Shown here: positions 24,268 to 34,677 of the stretch, piece by piece
Position numbering within the stretch: the stretch's first letter is position 1
Layout of the letters: every line of letters begins with the position of its first letter
Source: Acephala macrosclerotiorum
Taxonomy: Eukaryota > Ascomycota > Leotiomycetes > Helotiales > Mollisiaceae
Length of the DNA stretch: 64,000 nt
Reading direction: 5' to 3'
Assembly: GCA_014904845.1 (NCBI GenBank)
Contig: MU119303.1
Coordinates: forward strand, 1-64,000
Position numbers and translations under genes: made by a program
The notes under the pieces: generated by a model
Databases searched by the model: none
Seen by the model: only the letters and a program-made list of their open reading frames with translations
Told to the model about the DNA's origin: nothing

Positions 24268-25386
24268 GCACCTTTTCCTTTCTTGTTTTGAAGTGAGTTC
24301 CAAATTTGGAGCTTTTGAGCATTGAATGCATTTTAGCGCTTTCTTGCCCACTTGGATTGGGATTTGGAGTTAAATGGAGTCATGGATACAAAAATATAGC
24401 GGGCCTGGGAGCTCTGGTACATTGGATGATATGACATGAAATGGATTGGGCATAGATGGCGTTATGGTAGAGCGGCATTTGTTAGTTACATCTACTCTAA
24501 GGCGGATAAAAGATGAGAGGAATGTGGGCGGAGTTGTATTCTAATGAGGGAAAGGGGAAGCGGCAACAGAATTGGCGGGAGAGTGCCGTTCATCTTTTGA
24601 GCCCGTAAATTAATATGGTTAGAAATATGAACGAGGCTTTGAGCCCTATGATGAAGACGTTTGATTCTCGAAGCTGTATATGAATGTCAATGAGTGAGTG
24701 TGAAAATGCTTCTTATCATTGGTGAGACTGGGTGTTGAAGTGGAGCCGGTCCAGACCGGCCTAGCGTCATCGGCTACCCGAGTCGTGTCTCAATTTCACT
24801 TCATCTCTCCTTTCACCATCCATCTCTCACTTCAGAGTTTTGATCTCTCAACCGGAAGGACTTTGACCTTCTCACCCGCTTCAAATAGCACTTGTTTATC
24901 TCACGTCACGCAGGAACGAGACGAGTCTCATCCTCAACTTCAACTGTAATCTCAAAAGTTTGCCTGAAAGTATTGCAGCTCAGCCTGCTCTCGACTTGAC
25001 AGCTTTCATTTGTGCGCGCCTGAGTGCATCTCTTGTTGATTGCCACTGTGATAGGTGGTGGGAACAACGACATAAACATACCGAACTGATTACTTCAGGA
25101 TTTTCCCCTGCTTTCTCGAAAAGATCTTCTTAGTTCCAACACGTTTTGCTCAGTTCATTCACCCGATTGGTCTGCATGTCAAAAATTGCCTATTGTAGGT
25201 CAAGCGCGAGCGCACAACAGCCGTACTCTGGTGCAGCTATTTACCCTTAGAGGAATTCGGAGCTCGGAAATAATTCAATCATAGCCTCCAATATGATATC
25301 GACTTCGCCTACAACACAAATTCTTTCTCGACGGTCATCGACAAAACGAAATCGCAGCTGCGGCGAGAATCGCCCAATCAGTTGCT
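24268..25386. other. Intergenic, no supported gene
   Basis: Mixed-composition non-coding DNA between the kinase and the first BTB gene. A 76-codon frame at 24719-24949 has no protein-like features. Confidence 0.5.
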
Positions 25387-26042
25387 ATGGCGCCCACTAC
25401 AAGCAACGCGGATAGTTCTTCCCATCGCGCGAAGCGTCAAAGGACGGAGGAGCCTACATTCAAGCATGTTGTGATCGGGACCTCCAACCCTAAATCTACC
25501 AAGCCGTCTGAGACGTTGTCTGACGCGTCAATACAGGGAACCAACAACCCCTGTTACTTTCGCCCGATGGGCCTGGAGCCACAGCCGAAAGAGTTCATGG
25601 TACACAAGGAGGTCGCATGTTACTATTCAACTATCCTTGGCGCTGCGTTCAACAGCACCTTTATCGAAGGCCAGCCTCAAAGGTACACGTTCGAAGATAC
25701 GGCCGCTCGAGCTGTACGCCTATTGGTACAATGGATGTACGGCAGAAAACTCCATCTCATTCAAGCTCTCGACGGCTCTGACGGTCCACTATCCACTGGA
25801 TTGTCCATCGAGGCCCGAGAATCCGAAGATATGAGCTTGGTGGAACTCTGAGTCCTAGTAGATAAGCTGTGCATCGGCAGTCTCCAAAATACGATCATCT
25901 TCAACATCTTCCGAATCTCCCAGCTGCGAGGCACCATTCCTACTTCCACCTACAAATACATCTTCGAGAACACAGCAGATGGCAATAAGCTGCGCAATTT
26001 CACAATCGACTTTGCTCTCTCTCATGCCAGTGCTACTTGCTT
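25387..26042 (+). pseudogene. BTB/POZ-domain gene copy 1, broken by a Trp-to-stop change and truncated
   Basis: Starts at ATG 25387 with a basic Ser-rich N-terminus (SSHRAKRQRTEEP). The BTB core follows: KEFMVHKEVACYYSTILGAA, FIEGQPQRYTFEDTAARA and LVQWMYGRKL. The frame stops at TGA 25849-25851, but the same frame continues with VLVDKLCIGSLQNTIIFNIF and YKYIFENT. The three other BTB copies in the window have Trp at the stop position (LWILGDRLCY in copies 2 and 3, TWVLADKFCL in copy 4), so TGG to TGA is the likely lesion. Coding similarity fades at about 26,043, where a MITE-like insertion begins, so the C-terminal part is missing. Fungal BTB-only proteins are usually adaptors for Cul3 ligases or transcription complexes; the role here is unknown. 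Confidence 0.8.
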
Positions 26043-26370
26043 TGCCTTTGACGATATGTCTTTGACGATAGTTAAAGGTTTCCTGCTAAAGGAAAAAAGG
26101 TCCACGTAGAGTTTACGTAATAAAACGTGATATTTTTGAAAAATTTAAATCACGTTTTTGCGCCAAGGTTTTGCCAAAAAACGCTAAGATGTGTCGCTTT
26201 TGGCATTTAGCGCTCCCCGTAAAGCCCAAGCTTTAGCTCCACGTGCGGGGGGGAGGGGCGGGTTGTAGGGGGAAACGCCCCTACTCGCGCCGGCGGAGCC
26301 GGTGCGAATAAAAACTCATTTATAAATTCAAGTCGTTTATATCATTTTAACGTTCAAGTCGTCAAAGGCA
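26043..26370. mobile_element. MITE-like insertion with 12-bp inverted repeats and nested hairpins
   Basis: TGCCTTTGACGA at 26043-26054 is matched by its reverse complement TCGTCAAAGGCA at 26359-26370. Subterminal direct repeats flank the inside: CTTTGACGATA occurs twice at the left (26047 and 26060), TTCAAGTCGT twice at the right (26327 and 26353). The interior has several hairpins: AAAACGTGAT...ATCACGTTTT, GTAGGGGG-AAA-CGCCCCTAC, and GCGCCGG-CGGA-GCCGGTGCG. There is no coding capacity. The left end overlaps the 3' part of BTB copy 1. No clear target-site duplication was found, so the borders are tentative. Confidence 0.5.
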
Positions 26371-27314
26371 GGGCATGGCGCGAGGTACGAGGGACATCCC
26401 ACTATCAATTTGTAGGTACAATATAGTAGTCACGTGTGTTACTAGTCCGGATTATGACTAGCGCCGCCTGTCCTGGAATTGAGGTTATATCCTTCAACTC
26501 TTGCGCACCTTCTAGATTACAATTTATAACCAATTAACGAATCATTCAGATAATCTGTTTACTTCGTTTCTGTCCTATTACTAGTAATAGGTATCCCTAG
26601 TGATACCAATACAATTCAAGCATGATCACTTCCCAAGAGAGATATTTGTTGCTCTTTGCCTGGGCCACTCAAAGGAGCAGGCCATGGGACGTGGTTGTGG
26701 AATTCCCGCGAGAATCATACCTGCTGCTTACTATGTCCTCATTGATGATTGACTGTCTCCGAGTAAGTCGATACAAGTCCCTCCTTTCCTCGTAGATTGC
26801 GCTCTGCTAATTTCAATAAGACTTCTGAAGGAGGTGTCAACTCTGTCAATTCGAACATCCTTTTCGATTTCTGTGGTACATCCTGTCGGTGTGTCTTAGT
26901 CATCGAGTAGTTATTTGAACAAATGAAATTTCTCTCATAGCACTGTACTTTCGTTGAACTCCGTGATTTCTTTTCGGACCCTTCGCATGTGTTAATCATT
27001 CTAAGATTTAAATCGCATAGTACTGGATTCACTACTTTTCTTGTGAACCAAGAGTTCAGAGGCCAATCACAGTGCCAGCACCGTCAAAACATAAAAGCGC
27101 GCCTTCATTAGACCACTATGCAACGACTTAGCTAACAAACTACGTTGGCAGGAACAACAAGTTGACCTATTTGGTCTTTCCTATCACTCATCGGCATGCC
27201 ATAACTATCAGTCGTTGAGATCACTAACCTCAGGGAGGATTCAGACCAAAACTCGGAAAGTGGCCCGTTAATCAACAAGTCCAAGGTACCCGCTGAGCTA
27301 CAAACTCATTTCCA
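26371..27314. other. Intergenic, no supported gene
   Basis: No convincing gene. A 97-codon minus-strand frame (26739-27032) lacks features. The last tens of bases may be a decayed first exon of BTB copy 2 (frame reading SESGPLINKSKVPAELQTHF), but no ATG precedes it in frame. Confidence 0.45.
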
Positions 27315-28208
27315 GTACGTGATACTCGTGTTCTTGGTATCCTAATTTTGAGATTTTTACTGAATGTCAACAGAGACCCACACATCTTCGTCAAATTCAT
27401 CGTCGGGTCTGGAGAAAATGAGAAAACTTTCACTGTCCACCCTGAGGTTGCATTGAAAGTCCCTATCTTTTTCTCGGCGTTCACGAACCCCTTCTTTGAA
27501 CAAGAACGGGGTGGCTATCGTCTCGAGGATGTGAGAGAGCAAGTATTTGGTCCACTCGTACAGTTCATGTACCATGGTTCAGGCCAAGTCGCTTAGCTGA
27601 AGCCTTGCTGGTCAGCATGGTCGAAAGACAACAAGCTAGACGACTCCCTCGCCAGAGACGAAGACCTGAACCTCATCGAATTATGGATCCTTGGGGATAG
27701 GCTTTGCTATCTATCGCTTCAAGAATGGGTCTTGGTAACTACGGCGTCTCTCATTAATATGAAAGGGGACTTTGCATTTGACATTTTGCAGCAGGCTTAC
27801 AACAATACCATAGACAACAGCGAGCTGCATTGGCTTGCAGTCGAGCAAGCTGCCAAGAAGATAACCCTCGAAGAGATCAAACCTGCGCGAGGAAAGCTGC
27901 CGAATGACTTGCTACTCGACCTTATAATACTTCAGCTAGCCAAGTGCGACGAAGTAGATAAATCCTTGATGCCCGAAGGCAGCAGTATCGTGTCATCCAC
28001 TTTCTCAACACCACCATCTCTTGCGTCATTGATTCTACATCATACTGCATCCATGCGATCAAGAATGCCAGCATTGGTAGCTAGCCGAAGATCAACTGGG
28101 ACGGCTCCAAGCACGCTTAACCACCGTTCGGACTTGGGGAATAATCGTCCTGCCTCTGGTGTTATGAACACGGTGGGAACAGCCCTTAGACGTATGAAGT
28201 CAACATAG
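27315..28208 (+). pseudogene. BTB/POZ-domain gene copy 2 with in-frame TAG
   Basis: A probable intron (27315-27373, GTACGT donor, CAACAG acceptor) precedes the body, at the same place and phase as in copy 4. The BTB core reads DPHIFVKFIVGSGENEKTFT, HPEVALKVPIFFSAF and LEDVREQVFGPLVQFMYH. TAG 27594-27596 interrupts it. The same frame then continues without frameshift to 28208 with LNLIELWILGDRLCYLSLQE and a Ser/Arg-rich C-terminal tail (RRSTGTAPSTLNHRSD). By alignment with copies 1 and 4 the stop sits at a Gln (LIQ, VFQ), so CAG to TAG is likely. No ATG was found for a first exon. Probably a recent pseudogene. Confidence 0.75.
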
Positions 28209-28742
28209 AAGACTGCTTTCAGACGATGACGAAGAAGCCTATTAGATTAAGGAGGTGTTGCTAGATTGGAGACAGAGAAAACCGTGCAACATCTATCAGC
28301 CCTCGCGAGATGTTGGCGCTTGCCATTGGGATGTTAGAATTATTCGACTTGTATGCAATACATAAATAAAACGTGTAACTTTCTGCCGTCTATGCATTTC
28401 TGTTAGGTACAATATTGATATAGAGGTGAAAGTATTCATCGTGGCACTGATGATAAGGTTGGTGGCCATTAATCCTTCTAATGTCAATGTCTTTGTTAAG
28501 GAGATGAGGCATTGCTTACAATCGTGTCTAGGCTATACGCATGATATGCTTCCTCACGCGAATCTTTGATTCATCACTTCAATCATACGGCCACGCGAGT
28601 GAATCCCAAACTATCAGATGTACTCTGCCCCTCAAAGTATAAAAGGACCTTTTTCTCAAACTTTAGACTAGAATAACTCTTCCATATCTGCGACATCGAG
28701 TTACAGCAAGACATCATTCGAAATCGTATTAAAAACTCCATC
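28209..28742. other. Intergenic, no supported gene
   Basis: Spacer between BTB copies 2 and 3. It contains TATAAAAGG near 28,637, about 105 bp before the ATG at 28743, a possible TATA-type promoter element of copy 3. Confidence 0.4.
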
Positions 28743-29660
28743 ATGTCACAAGAGCCGGTTTTCGAGATCGATAGCATCTAGGTGGAGACGAAGGTCGAGG
28801 AGCCCAAAGACTGCAAAGACACTCCATCAGTAGAAAAACCAAAAAATACCCCCAGCTCTTGAATTTCCGCCTTTCAAGTAAGTATACCCACGCTGTCTCT
28901 ACATGATTATATTTGCCATCTCTGAACTTCAGGAAAAAGCTAATGTCTACTCGCCACTTATTTCAGGGAACCAAACACTTTCGCCAAATTTATCATCGGC
29001 AAGGAAGAAAAGACTTTCACAGTGCACCATGAAACTTCATGCAAAGTCCCGGTCTTTAAAAAGGCTTTCGAGAGCGACTTCATCGAGGGACAGCTACAAG
29101 CATATCGACTCGAAGATGTTTCCGAGCAAGTTTTCAACTTCCTTATGCGATTCCTGTATCGTGAGAATCTGCCAGTCATGAAACTGAAGGAAAGATGGAA
29201 AAAATGGTCCAATAATGACGATAACGACTACCTAGTGGCGGTGGAAGAAGACAGAAACCTGGTTGATCTCTGGATTCTTGGAGATCGCTTGTGCTACTCA
29301 GCCTTACAGGATTGCGTTATTGTGACCATGAAAACGGTAATGGATGCAGAATTAGTCTTTTATCCCATCATCGACTATGTTCATAAATCAACAACCAAGG
29401 ATAGTAAGTTACGAGAAAGTCATTATGAGATGGTATATTCAAACTACTCTTTGAAAGGTATTTTACAATGGCGAGGGAAAATACTTGAAGCACTTCTGGA
29501 TATGACTTTTTATTTCGCTAAGAAAGATGACGAGACAGAAGGGATGGAGGACAAAGATAACAAGGGCAGTGATGATGAGAGTGATGAAGACGAGAATACC
29601 ACTTTGTCGGATATCTCGAGCGACGATGACGCTCATGAGGCGAGTAGTGACGACGATTAG
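28743..29660 (+). pseudogene. BTB/POZ-domain gene copy 3, intact body with broken first exon
   Basis: Exon 1 begins at ATG 28743 (MSQEPVFEIDSI) but has TAG at 28779-28781 and TGA at 28860-28862. It is also one base out of frame with exon 2: the needed frame ends LEFPPFK across the splice. The 89-bp intron is 28878-28966 (GTAAGT, TTTCAG). Exon 2 is fully open: EPNTFAKFIIGKEEKTFTV, HHETSCKVPVFKKAFESDF, LVDLWILGDRLCYSALQD, then an Asp/Glu/Ser tail (KGSDDESDEDENTTLSDISS) unlike the other copies. A downstream start could still give a shortened product. The body's good condition suggests recent loss or an unrecognised alternative first exon. Confidence 0.65.
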
Positions 29661-30265
29661 GAACAGTTTATGCATACAATAGCGAGAGCTTACTTTTGCT
29701 AATCATGACTAGAAATAGAGCTCTGTGAACATGTTACATGATTGTGAGGCTCCAATATCCAGAAGTTCCACCCGAAATATCAGCCCAGTGAGCCCAGGAT
29801 TACCGTTTTATGACTCCTTCCTGAGAATTTTCAAGTAAATAACAAAATAACAGATCTGTAGTACCTAGCCGGCGCCTCAACGAGGTGGTGAATTTTGGTA
29901 ATTTTAGGGCGGCGGGTTGCTAAAGGGAACGGCCACCAAAAAGCTGAGTCGATTCAACCTGTGTTGATTCAAAGACGATGTTTAGCATTACGAGGAATTT
30001 ATACCCTAGGTCGATACACAATCACGTTCTAGGACTTGTCGTCAAGCGATTGAGATACTGTCAGAAAATTACTATATCGCATGTCTTGGCGCTAGCTCGC
30101 TTAAAAAGGGGGTCAAAATCATCACCAGATACTGCCATGCTCTGATGATGTCCTTTCCTCCGTCATATAAAACCTACGGAGATGAAACCAGGAGTTCGAA
30201 ACTGTGAAATTGTGAAGCTGGCAGGATTCTACCCTCCGAGTGATCCTGTGGGCTGCTGCAGGGTA
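29661..30265. other. Intergenic, no supported gene
   Basis: Non-coding flank of the transposon. The last two bases, TA (30264-30265), are the left copy of its target duplication. Confidence 0.5.
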
Positions 30266-32102
30266 AGTCAAACCCCCTAGAAGTAGGCCCCCCCCTGTTC
30301 TGGGCCACCTCGCTTAGCACACCGCTACTACCCCACCACTCACTTTAACCTCGAATATTTTTATTATTCCTTAATAAAATTCTTCTAAATTTTGCAAGTT
30401 ATTAGAACCGATCATGAAGCTTTCATACACTGAAGCTGACGTTCAGTATGCACTTAAGGACGTGGCAAATGGGAAGTCTTTGCGAAAATCCTCTCTCGAC
30501 TGAAGTGTACCGAGGGGCACTTTTCAACACAGAGTACTCGGCATCCTTCTTAAGAAAGAAGCTTATACGCATCTACAGAGGCTTGCCCCGATCCAAGAGC
30601 AACGTCTTACGGACTGAGTACTAGTTCAGGAAAGCTTAAAGCTTAATTCTATATATGCACAGATCCGAGCTTTTGCTGGTCGTATCTTGGCCTCTCGACG
30701 CGATGCCGTATCACTCGGAAAACGTTGAATGACTGAGTTTCTTCGTCGGAATTCTATTCTTAAAACCAAAAAGCAATTCAGAATCGATTCTGTGCGTGTT
30801 AATAGTACTACATCTGATATTATTAAGGCTTGGTTTCAAAAATTGGAGATATTGGCGATTAAAGCAATCAAAGCTGAAAATCGATAGAATATAGATGAAG
30901 CGGGGATTATAGAAGGCCAAGGGAAGAATGGATTAGTGGTTGAAAGTGTTGAGAAACGTTTTATTCAAAAGAAACAACTAGGATCTAAGGCTTAAATCTC
31001 ATTTATTGAGTGCATTTCTTCGAGCGGCCGGGCCATTCTTTCGATCGTTATATTCAAGGGAAAATCAGTCCAACAACAATAGTTTCTTATGGGATTGAGA
31101 GAGTATAAGGACTGGAAGTTCACTGCAACCGACAATGGATGGACATCTGACGATACTACCTTGAAGTGGTTGCAAACCGTTTTCATACTTCAAACGGCAC
31201 TACGTGACTCAAAAGAGCCCCGTCTACTCATATTAGACGGCTATAGAAGCCATGAGACAATAGAATTCATGTGAGAGTGCTTTTCGAACAATATTCACTT
31301 GTTATTCTTACTATCGCATATTTCACATGTGTTTCAATCTCTGGATTTATCAATTTTTTCCCTTTTTAAATTCGCTTATCGAAGGCGGCTAGATTCGCTG
31401 TCTCTTATCAACGACTCGACGCCTATAGAGAAGCAAAACTTCTTGAAATGTTATAAGCAAGCTCGAATAGATACTTTAATAGAAGGAAACTGCAAGGCGA
31501 GTTGAAAAGTCTCAAAGTTATAGCCGCAGAATATCTCGAAGCCTCTTATAAACCGATTATTACTTGAAAATAGTAATAAAGCGATCGAGAAATTTCTACA
31601 ATCGTCAGAAAAGAATGCAGCACTTGAATGGATCTAAGATTCATTATTTGGAGTATAGAAAACTCTTCAAAAAAGTGAAGATGTTCGAGAATAATCGAGG
31701 CAAATCACGAGACTTAGAGAAACCGATACGGCAATTGCTAGAGTGCTTTTTAGGAAAATAGTTAAAGGCTTAGACAATAAAGACTTTGTTATTGCTAAGC
31801 AAGAGCGTAAGATCCAAGCATTGGAAACTAGAGTAGTTCAACTTGAGCCTAGAAAACGGCGAAAAGTAAGGACTAGTCCAAATTCCAAGTTCGCTGATAT
31901 CGAGAAGATCTACAAAGCACAGATGGAAGCTGGAGACCGCCAAAATGTACTATTAGATTCCGATGACTTCTTTAGTATAGCCTCTACTTTATCTCATATA
32001 TCTATTAGTTGATTAAAAAGTTATTCGCAGTCGAACTAGGTAGATAGGAATTAAGCGAGGTGGCCCAGAACAGGGGGGGGCCCACTTCTAGGGGGTTTGA
32101 CT
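30266..32102 (+). mobile_element. Fot1/pogo-type Tc1-mariner DNA transposon
   Basis: About 55-bp terminal inverted repeats: the left begins AGTCAAACCCCCTAGAAGT and the right ends ACTTCTAGGGGGTTTGACT, with an internal CTGTTCTGGGCCACCTCGCTTA part also matching. TA lies on both sides (30264-30265 and 32103-32104), the expected target duplication. Length is 1,837 bp, typical for Fot1-like elements. One transposase reading frame fills the interior. The element sits between BTB copies 3 and 4. Confidence 0.93.
30414..32012 (+). pseudogene. Fot1/pogo transposase, ten in-frame stops and no frameshift
   Basis: ATG 30414 opens a frame that can be followed to TAA/TGA-free homology and its natural stop at 32012, 533 codons. 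Recognisable parts are an N-terminal helix-turn-helix region, AQIRAFAGRILASRRD, the DDE catalytic pieces (NIDEAGI, LLILDGYRSHETIEF, LLSHISHVFQSLDLSIFSLF) and a basic coiled tail (LETRVVQLEPRKRRKV). In-frame stops are at 30501, 30615, 30726, 30885, 30993, 31080, 31272, 31503, 31521 and 31635. Most stand where this family has Trp (for example before NIDE, before FL after KSVQQQ, before ECF). That fits G-to-A changes on one strand. The enzyme is dead. Confidence 0.9.
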
Positions 32103-32104
32103 TA

Positions 32105-32524
32105 TAGACTGTCAGCGGCCGAGCCAGGCAAAGGATGCAAGAACTTCAACGTAGTTCGTGAACTTCACCACATTGTAGCGTAAGCAATTCACCCTGAGAA
32201 ATAAGGTTTTCGACACAACTCTAAGAGCTCGCTAAAGCTAAATAACTAACTCGTTGCGCACTCCGTAGTACAGACCTGTTCTTCCCAAACACTTCACGAA
32301 CCACATCTCCGCGACTTCGCAACGAACTCGACAGATCAATCCCCCAGGCCCGACTGTCGCATCAAACAATAGTTTGCACACGCTCACACTCATAGACTTC
32401 CAGCACGCTACGTCAAATCTTGCACACGAATCCGCGAGTTGAGAACTCTATCTTGCGCCTTCCAGAGTCGCATCCCACTAGATACAACTCGAAAGCGCTC
32501 CTTGACGCAACATCAAATAACAAG
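32105..32524. promoter_or_regulatory. Upstream region of BTB copy 4
   Basis: Non-coding. The frame of exon 1 is open upstream to 32420 with an earlier ATG, but the Met at 32525 (CAAGATGACG) has the better context and I prefer it. Confidence 0.4.
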
Positions 32525-33317
32525 ATGACGAACCAAGAGTTGAAGAGAAAGCGCATTGCTGTCAAAACGGATCCTCGAAAGAAGCATCAAAAGGATAAAC
32601 CTACATTCTCGTAAGTCGTTCTCATCTCCATGAATTGCGCTTACAATATCCAGAGACCCGACAGCACTCGTGACTTTTGTCATTGGGCCTTCCGATAATT
32701 CTACCACGTTCCTCGTGCATAAAGAGCTAGTCTTCAATAAGTGTGAAGTGTTTGCGGCAGCCTTTTCCAGCACTTTCACCGAGGGTCAAACACAGATATT
32801 CAAGATCGAAGATACCACCGAAGCCGCTTTCCGTTTTCTCGTACAATGGATCTACTCCGACAGGCTAGAAGTCTTTCAACTTGAAGACCATAGGAAAGAA
32901 ATTATCCAGGCTGGAGTGGGGGATGCAAAACGTGTAACCAATGCAGAATGGGACATAGTGTTGGCTGAAGACCAAGCACTAGCTGAGACATGGGTTCTAG
33001 CAGACAAGTTCTGCCTTCCTATTCTGCAGAATCTGGTCATCAAATATATGTCGAAGATTGCCATTCTACGACTCGACGCTCCGACTTGGACTTTCAAGTA
33101 TGTTTATGAGAATACCGGCATTGACAGCGCATTGCGCAGGTTCTGTATCCTTTCTGTGGCCGCACACATTAGCCAGTCAGTGTTCAAGAAATTCCCTGAA
33201 CGATACCCCTTAGAGATGTTGATTGATTTTGGAGCTTTTATGTTAGGTCGAGCGGGAGAAGGTATCGATGATGACTTGCAGGGAGAGATGGAGAAATGTA
33301 TTGTGCCTGTACCTTGA
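32525..33317 (+). CDS. BTB/POZ-domain protein (copy 4, apparently intact)
   Basis: Two exons, 32525-32610 and 32654-33317, joined by a 43-bp intron (GTAAGT, ATCCAG), give 249 residues. The first exon is basic (LKRKRIAVKTDPRKKHQKDK), possibly a nuclear localisation signal. The BTB core is SDPTALVTFVIGPSDNSTTF, VHKELVFNKCEVFAAAFSST, FRFLVQWIYSDRLEVFQLED, followed by LAETWVLADKFCLPILQNLV and YVYENTGIDSALRRFCILSV. This is the layout of the large fungal BTB-only family (BTB plus a short helical back). It is the only one of the four paralogues with no lesion. Likely an adaptor; partner unknown. Confidence 0.88.
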
Positions 33318-33646
33318 GGGCACGTGCAGTCATGGAATCATGGGTCTTATTGAGTGCGTTGCAGTTTGTGCTGGTGGACTTGGACTAGGAGCGATGGCGT
33401 GTTTGGCATTAATCTGACATTCGTGAGGCGTACTCATCAAAAATGCACAAGACTTTACAGGGGAAGTGAAGACTTCAATAAAACATGCAGGTGTTTGGTC
33501 ATGGTTTTGACGTTGCACATTCCTAGGGCGAAAGTTCTATTCATGCCTGAGAGGAACCATCGCTCGAACGCGGGAATTATTGACTCATGTTTTTCATAGG
33601 TTACCTCACCAGTCTCACCTCAGACCCATGCGGACTTTCCACAGTC
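33318..33646. other. Intergenic, no supported gene
   Basis: 3' flank of BTB copy 4; nothing convincing on either strand. Confidence 0.4.
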
Positions 33647-33992
33647 TCAGACAGATATAAAGTTTGCGTAACGAACGACTTTGAACTCCAAGTTGTCAAG
33701 CATCTCGAGATCATAGACCTCTTTCAAAGCCTCTCCCCCAATCGATCCATAATTCTCCTGAAAATCCTTAAACAACTTTCCCACAAACCCCTTACCCAAC
33801 TCACCCCTCGAAGCAAACGTAACCGACCTAACACCCTTGGGGGGCGACGACTCAACATCTGTCAGTAGGGAGCTCTCTTGAGCTCCCGGGTGCCCTCTAC
33901 GAACCTCCAGCTCTCTTTTGAGAGTCTGCAGAGCCGAGGTTGAGTCAAGGTAGTAGTAGTAGTAGTGCAGAGTTTTTGCCGGGGGTAAAAAC
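33647..33992 (-). pseudogene. Open C-terminal fragment of an unrecognised gene
   Basis: On the minus strand a frame is open from about 33992 to a TGA at 33649-33647, but it lacks a usable ATG. Its composition is protein-like: ALQTLKRELEVRRGHPGAQE, GVRSVTFASRGELGKGFVGK, LFKDFQENYGSIGGEALKEV, YDLEMLDNLEFKVVRYANFI. This could be the last exon of a gene whose 5' part has decayed. Two perfect hairpins (33868-33887 and 33968-33996) lie within or beside it. No family recognised. Confidence 0.4.
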
Positions 33993-34677
33993 TCTGATTC
34001 TACCCACTACTATCACTACCACACGACTTGCTGTCCTCTTGCACACAACATACCGAACAATCCTCTGCGATATCGAGGCAACATGTGCTCCCCGCGCGGT
34101 ACGGATGACAACGTCTCGTCCCCTACGCACTGCCATCCCACGTTCGGAGCGATACCCTGATAGCTAAACGATGCTCAAGATAAGAAATACACCTTCGAAG
34201 GGTGCCACGCAAGAGTCGACCTCAAAACTGGACTATAACAAGGAGGGGTAGGAATAGGTCCTAGCCTACGGTTACAAGGCAAGGAGGGGAGGAGTGGGAC
34301 TCGGAGGAGGGTTCCTGGAACAGAGGAGCTTATAAGGAGACTTCAATGACTTTGTCTACGGCATAACTCGGGAGTAAAGGGGGCTGGATGGAAAAGCTGT
34401 GTACGCCACGGATTCTGGAAAGAACCTCCCCTTGTAGTGCTCAGTTGCTGAGTATAGAGGTTGGCTAGTCAAGGTTTTCTCGCTTTTCCTTGGCTTTGGG
34501 GTATACCAGGGTTAGCTGCACTCGTCGGAGGGTGTGCTCAAATGGGGGTCAATCTAGTCACTATATAAGGAAGGCACATCTGCATAAGGGAGATAGCTGT
34601 GGACTCTTTACCGTAAAGTCGCAGTAAGGAAGCAGCTGGTTGTCTTACATGCTGAATAGGCGATAGAGGACAATAAA
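33993..34677. other. Non-coding, purine-rich, possibly decayed repeat
   Basis: No open frame of note on either strand. It has several AGGAGGGG-like runs and a TATATAAGG motif near 34,562. It could be an LTR or other transposon relic, but no terminal repeats were identified. Confidence 0.35.

Noticed and set aside
27594..27623. Tiny intron removing the TAG in BTB copy 2
   Set aside because: The only GT...AG pair around the stop gives an intron of about 28 bp, below the minimum seen in this window (43 bp).
33993..34677. Solo LTR in the purine-rich stretch
   Set aside because: A TATATAAGG motif is present, but no TG...CA ends or target duplication could be found.
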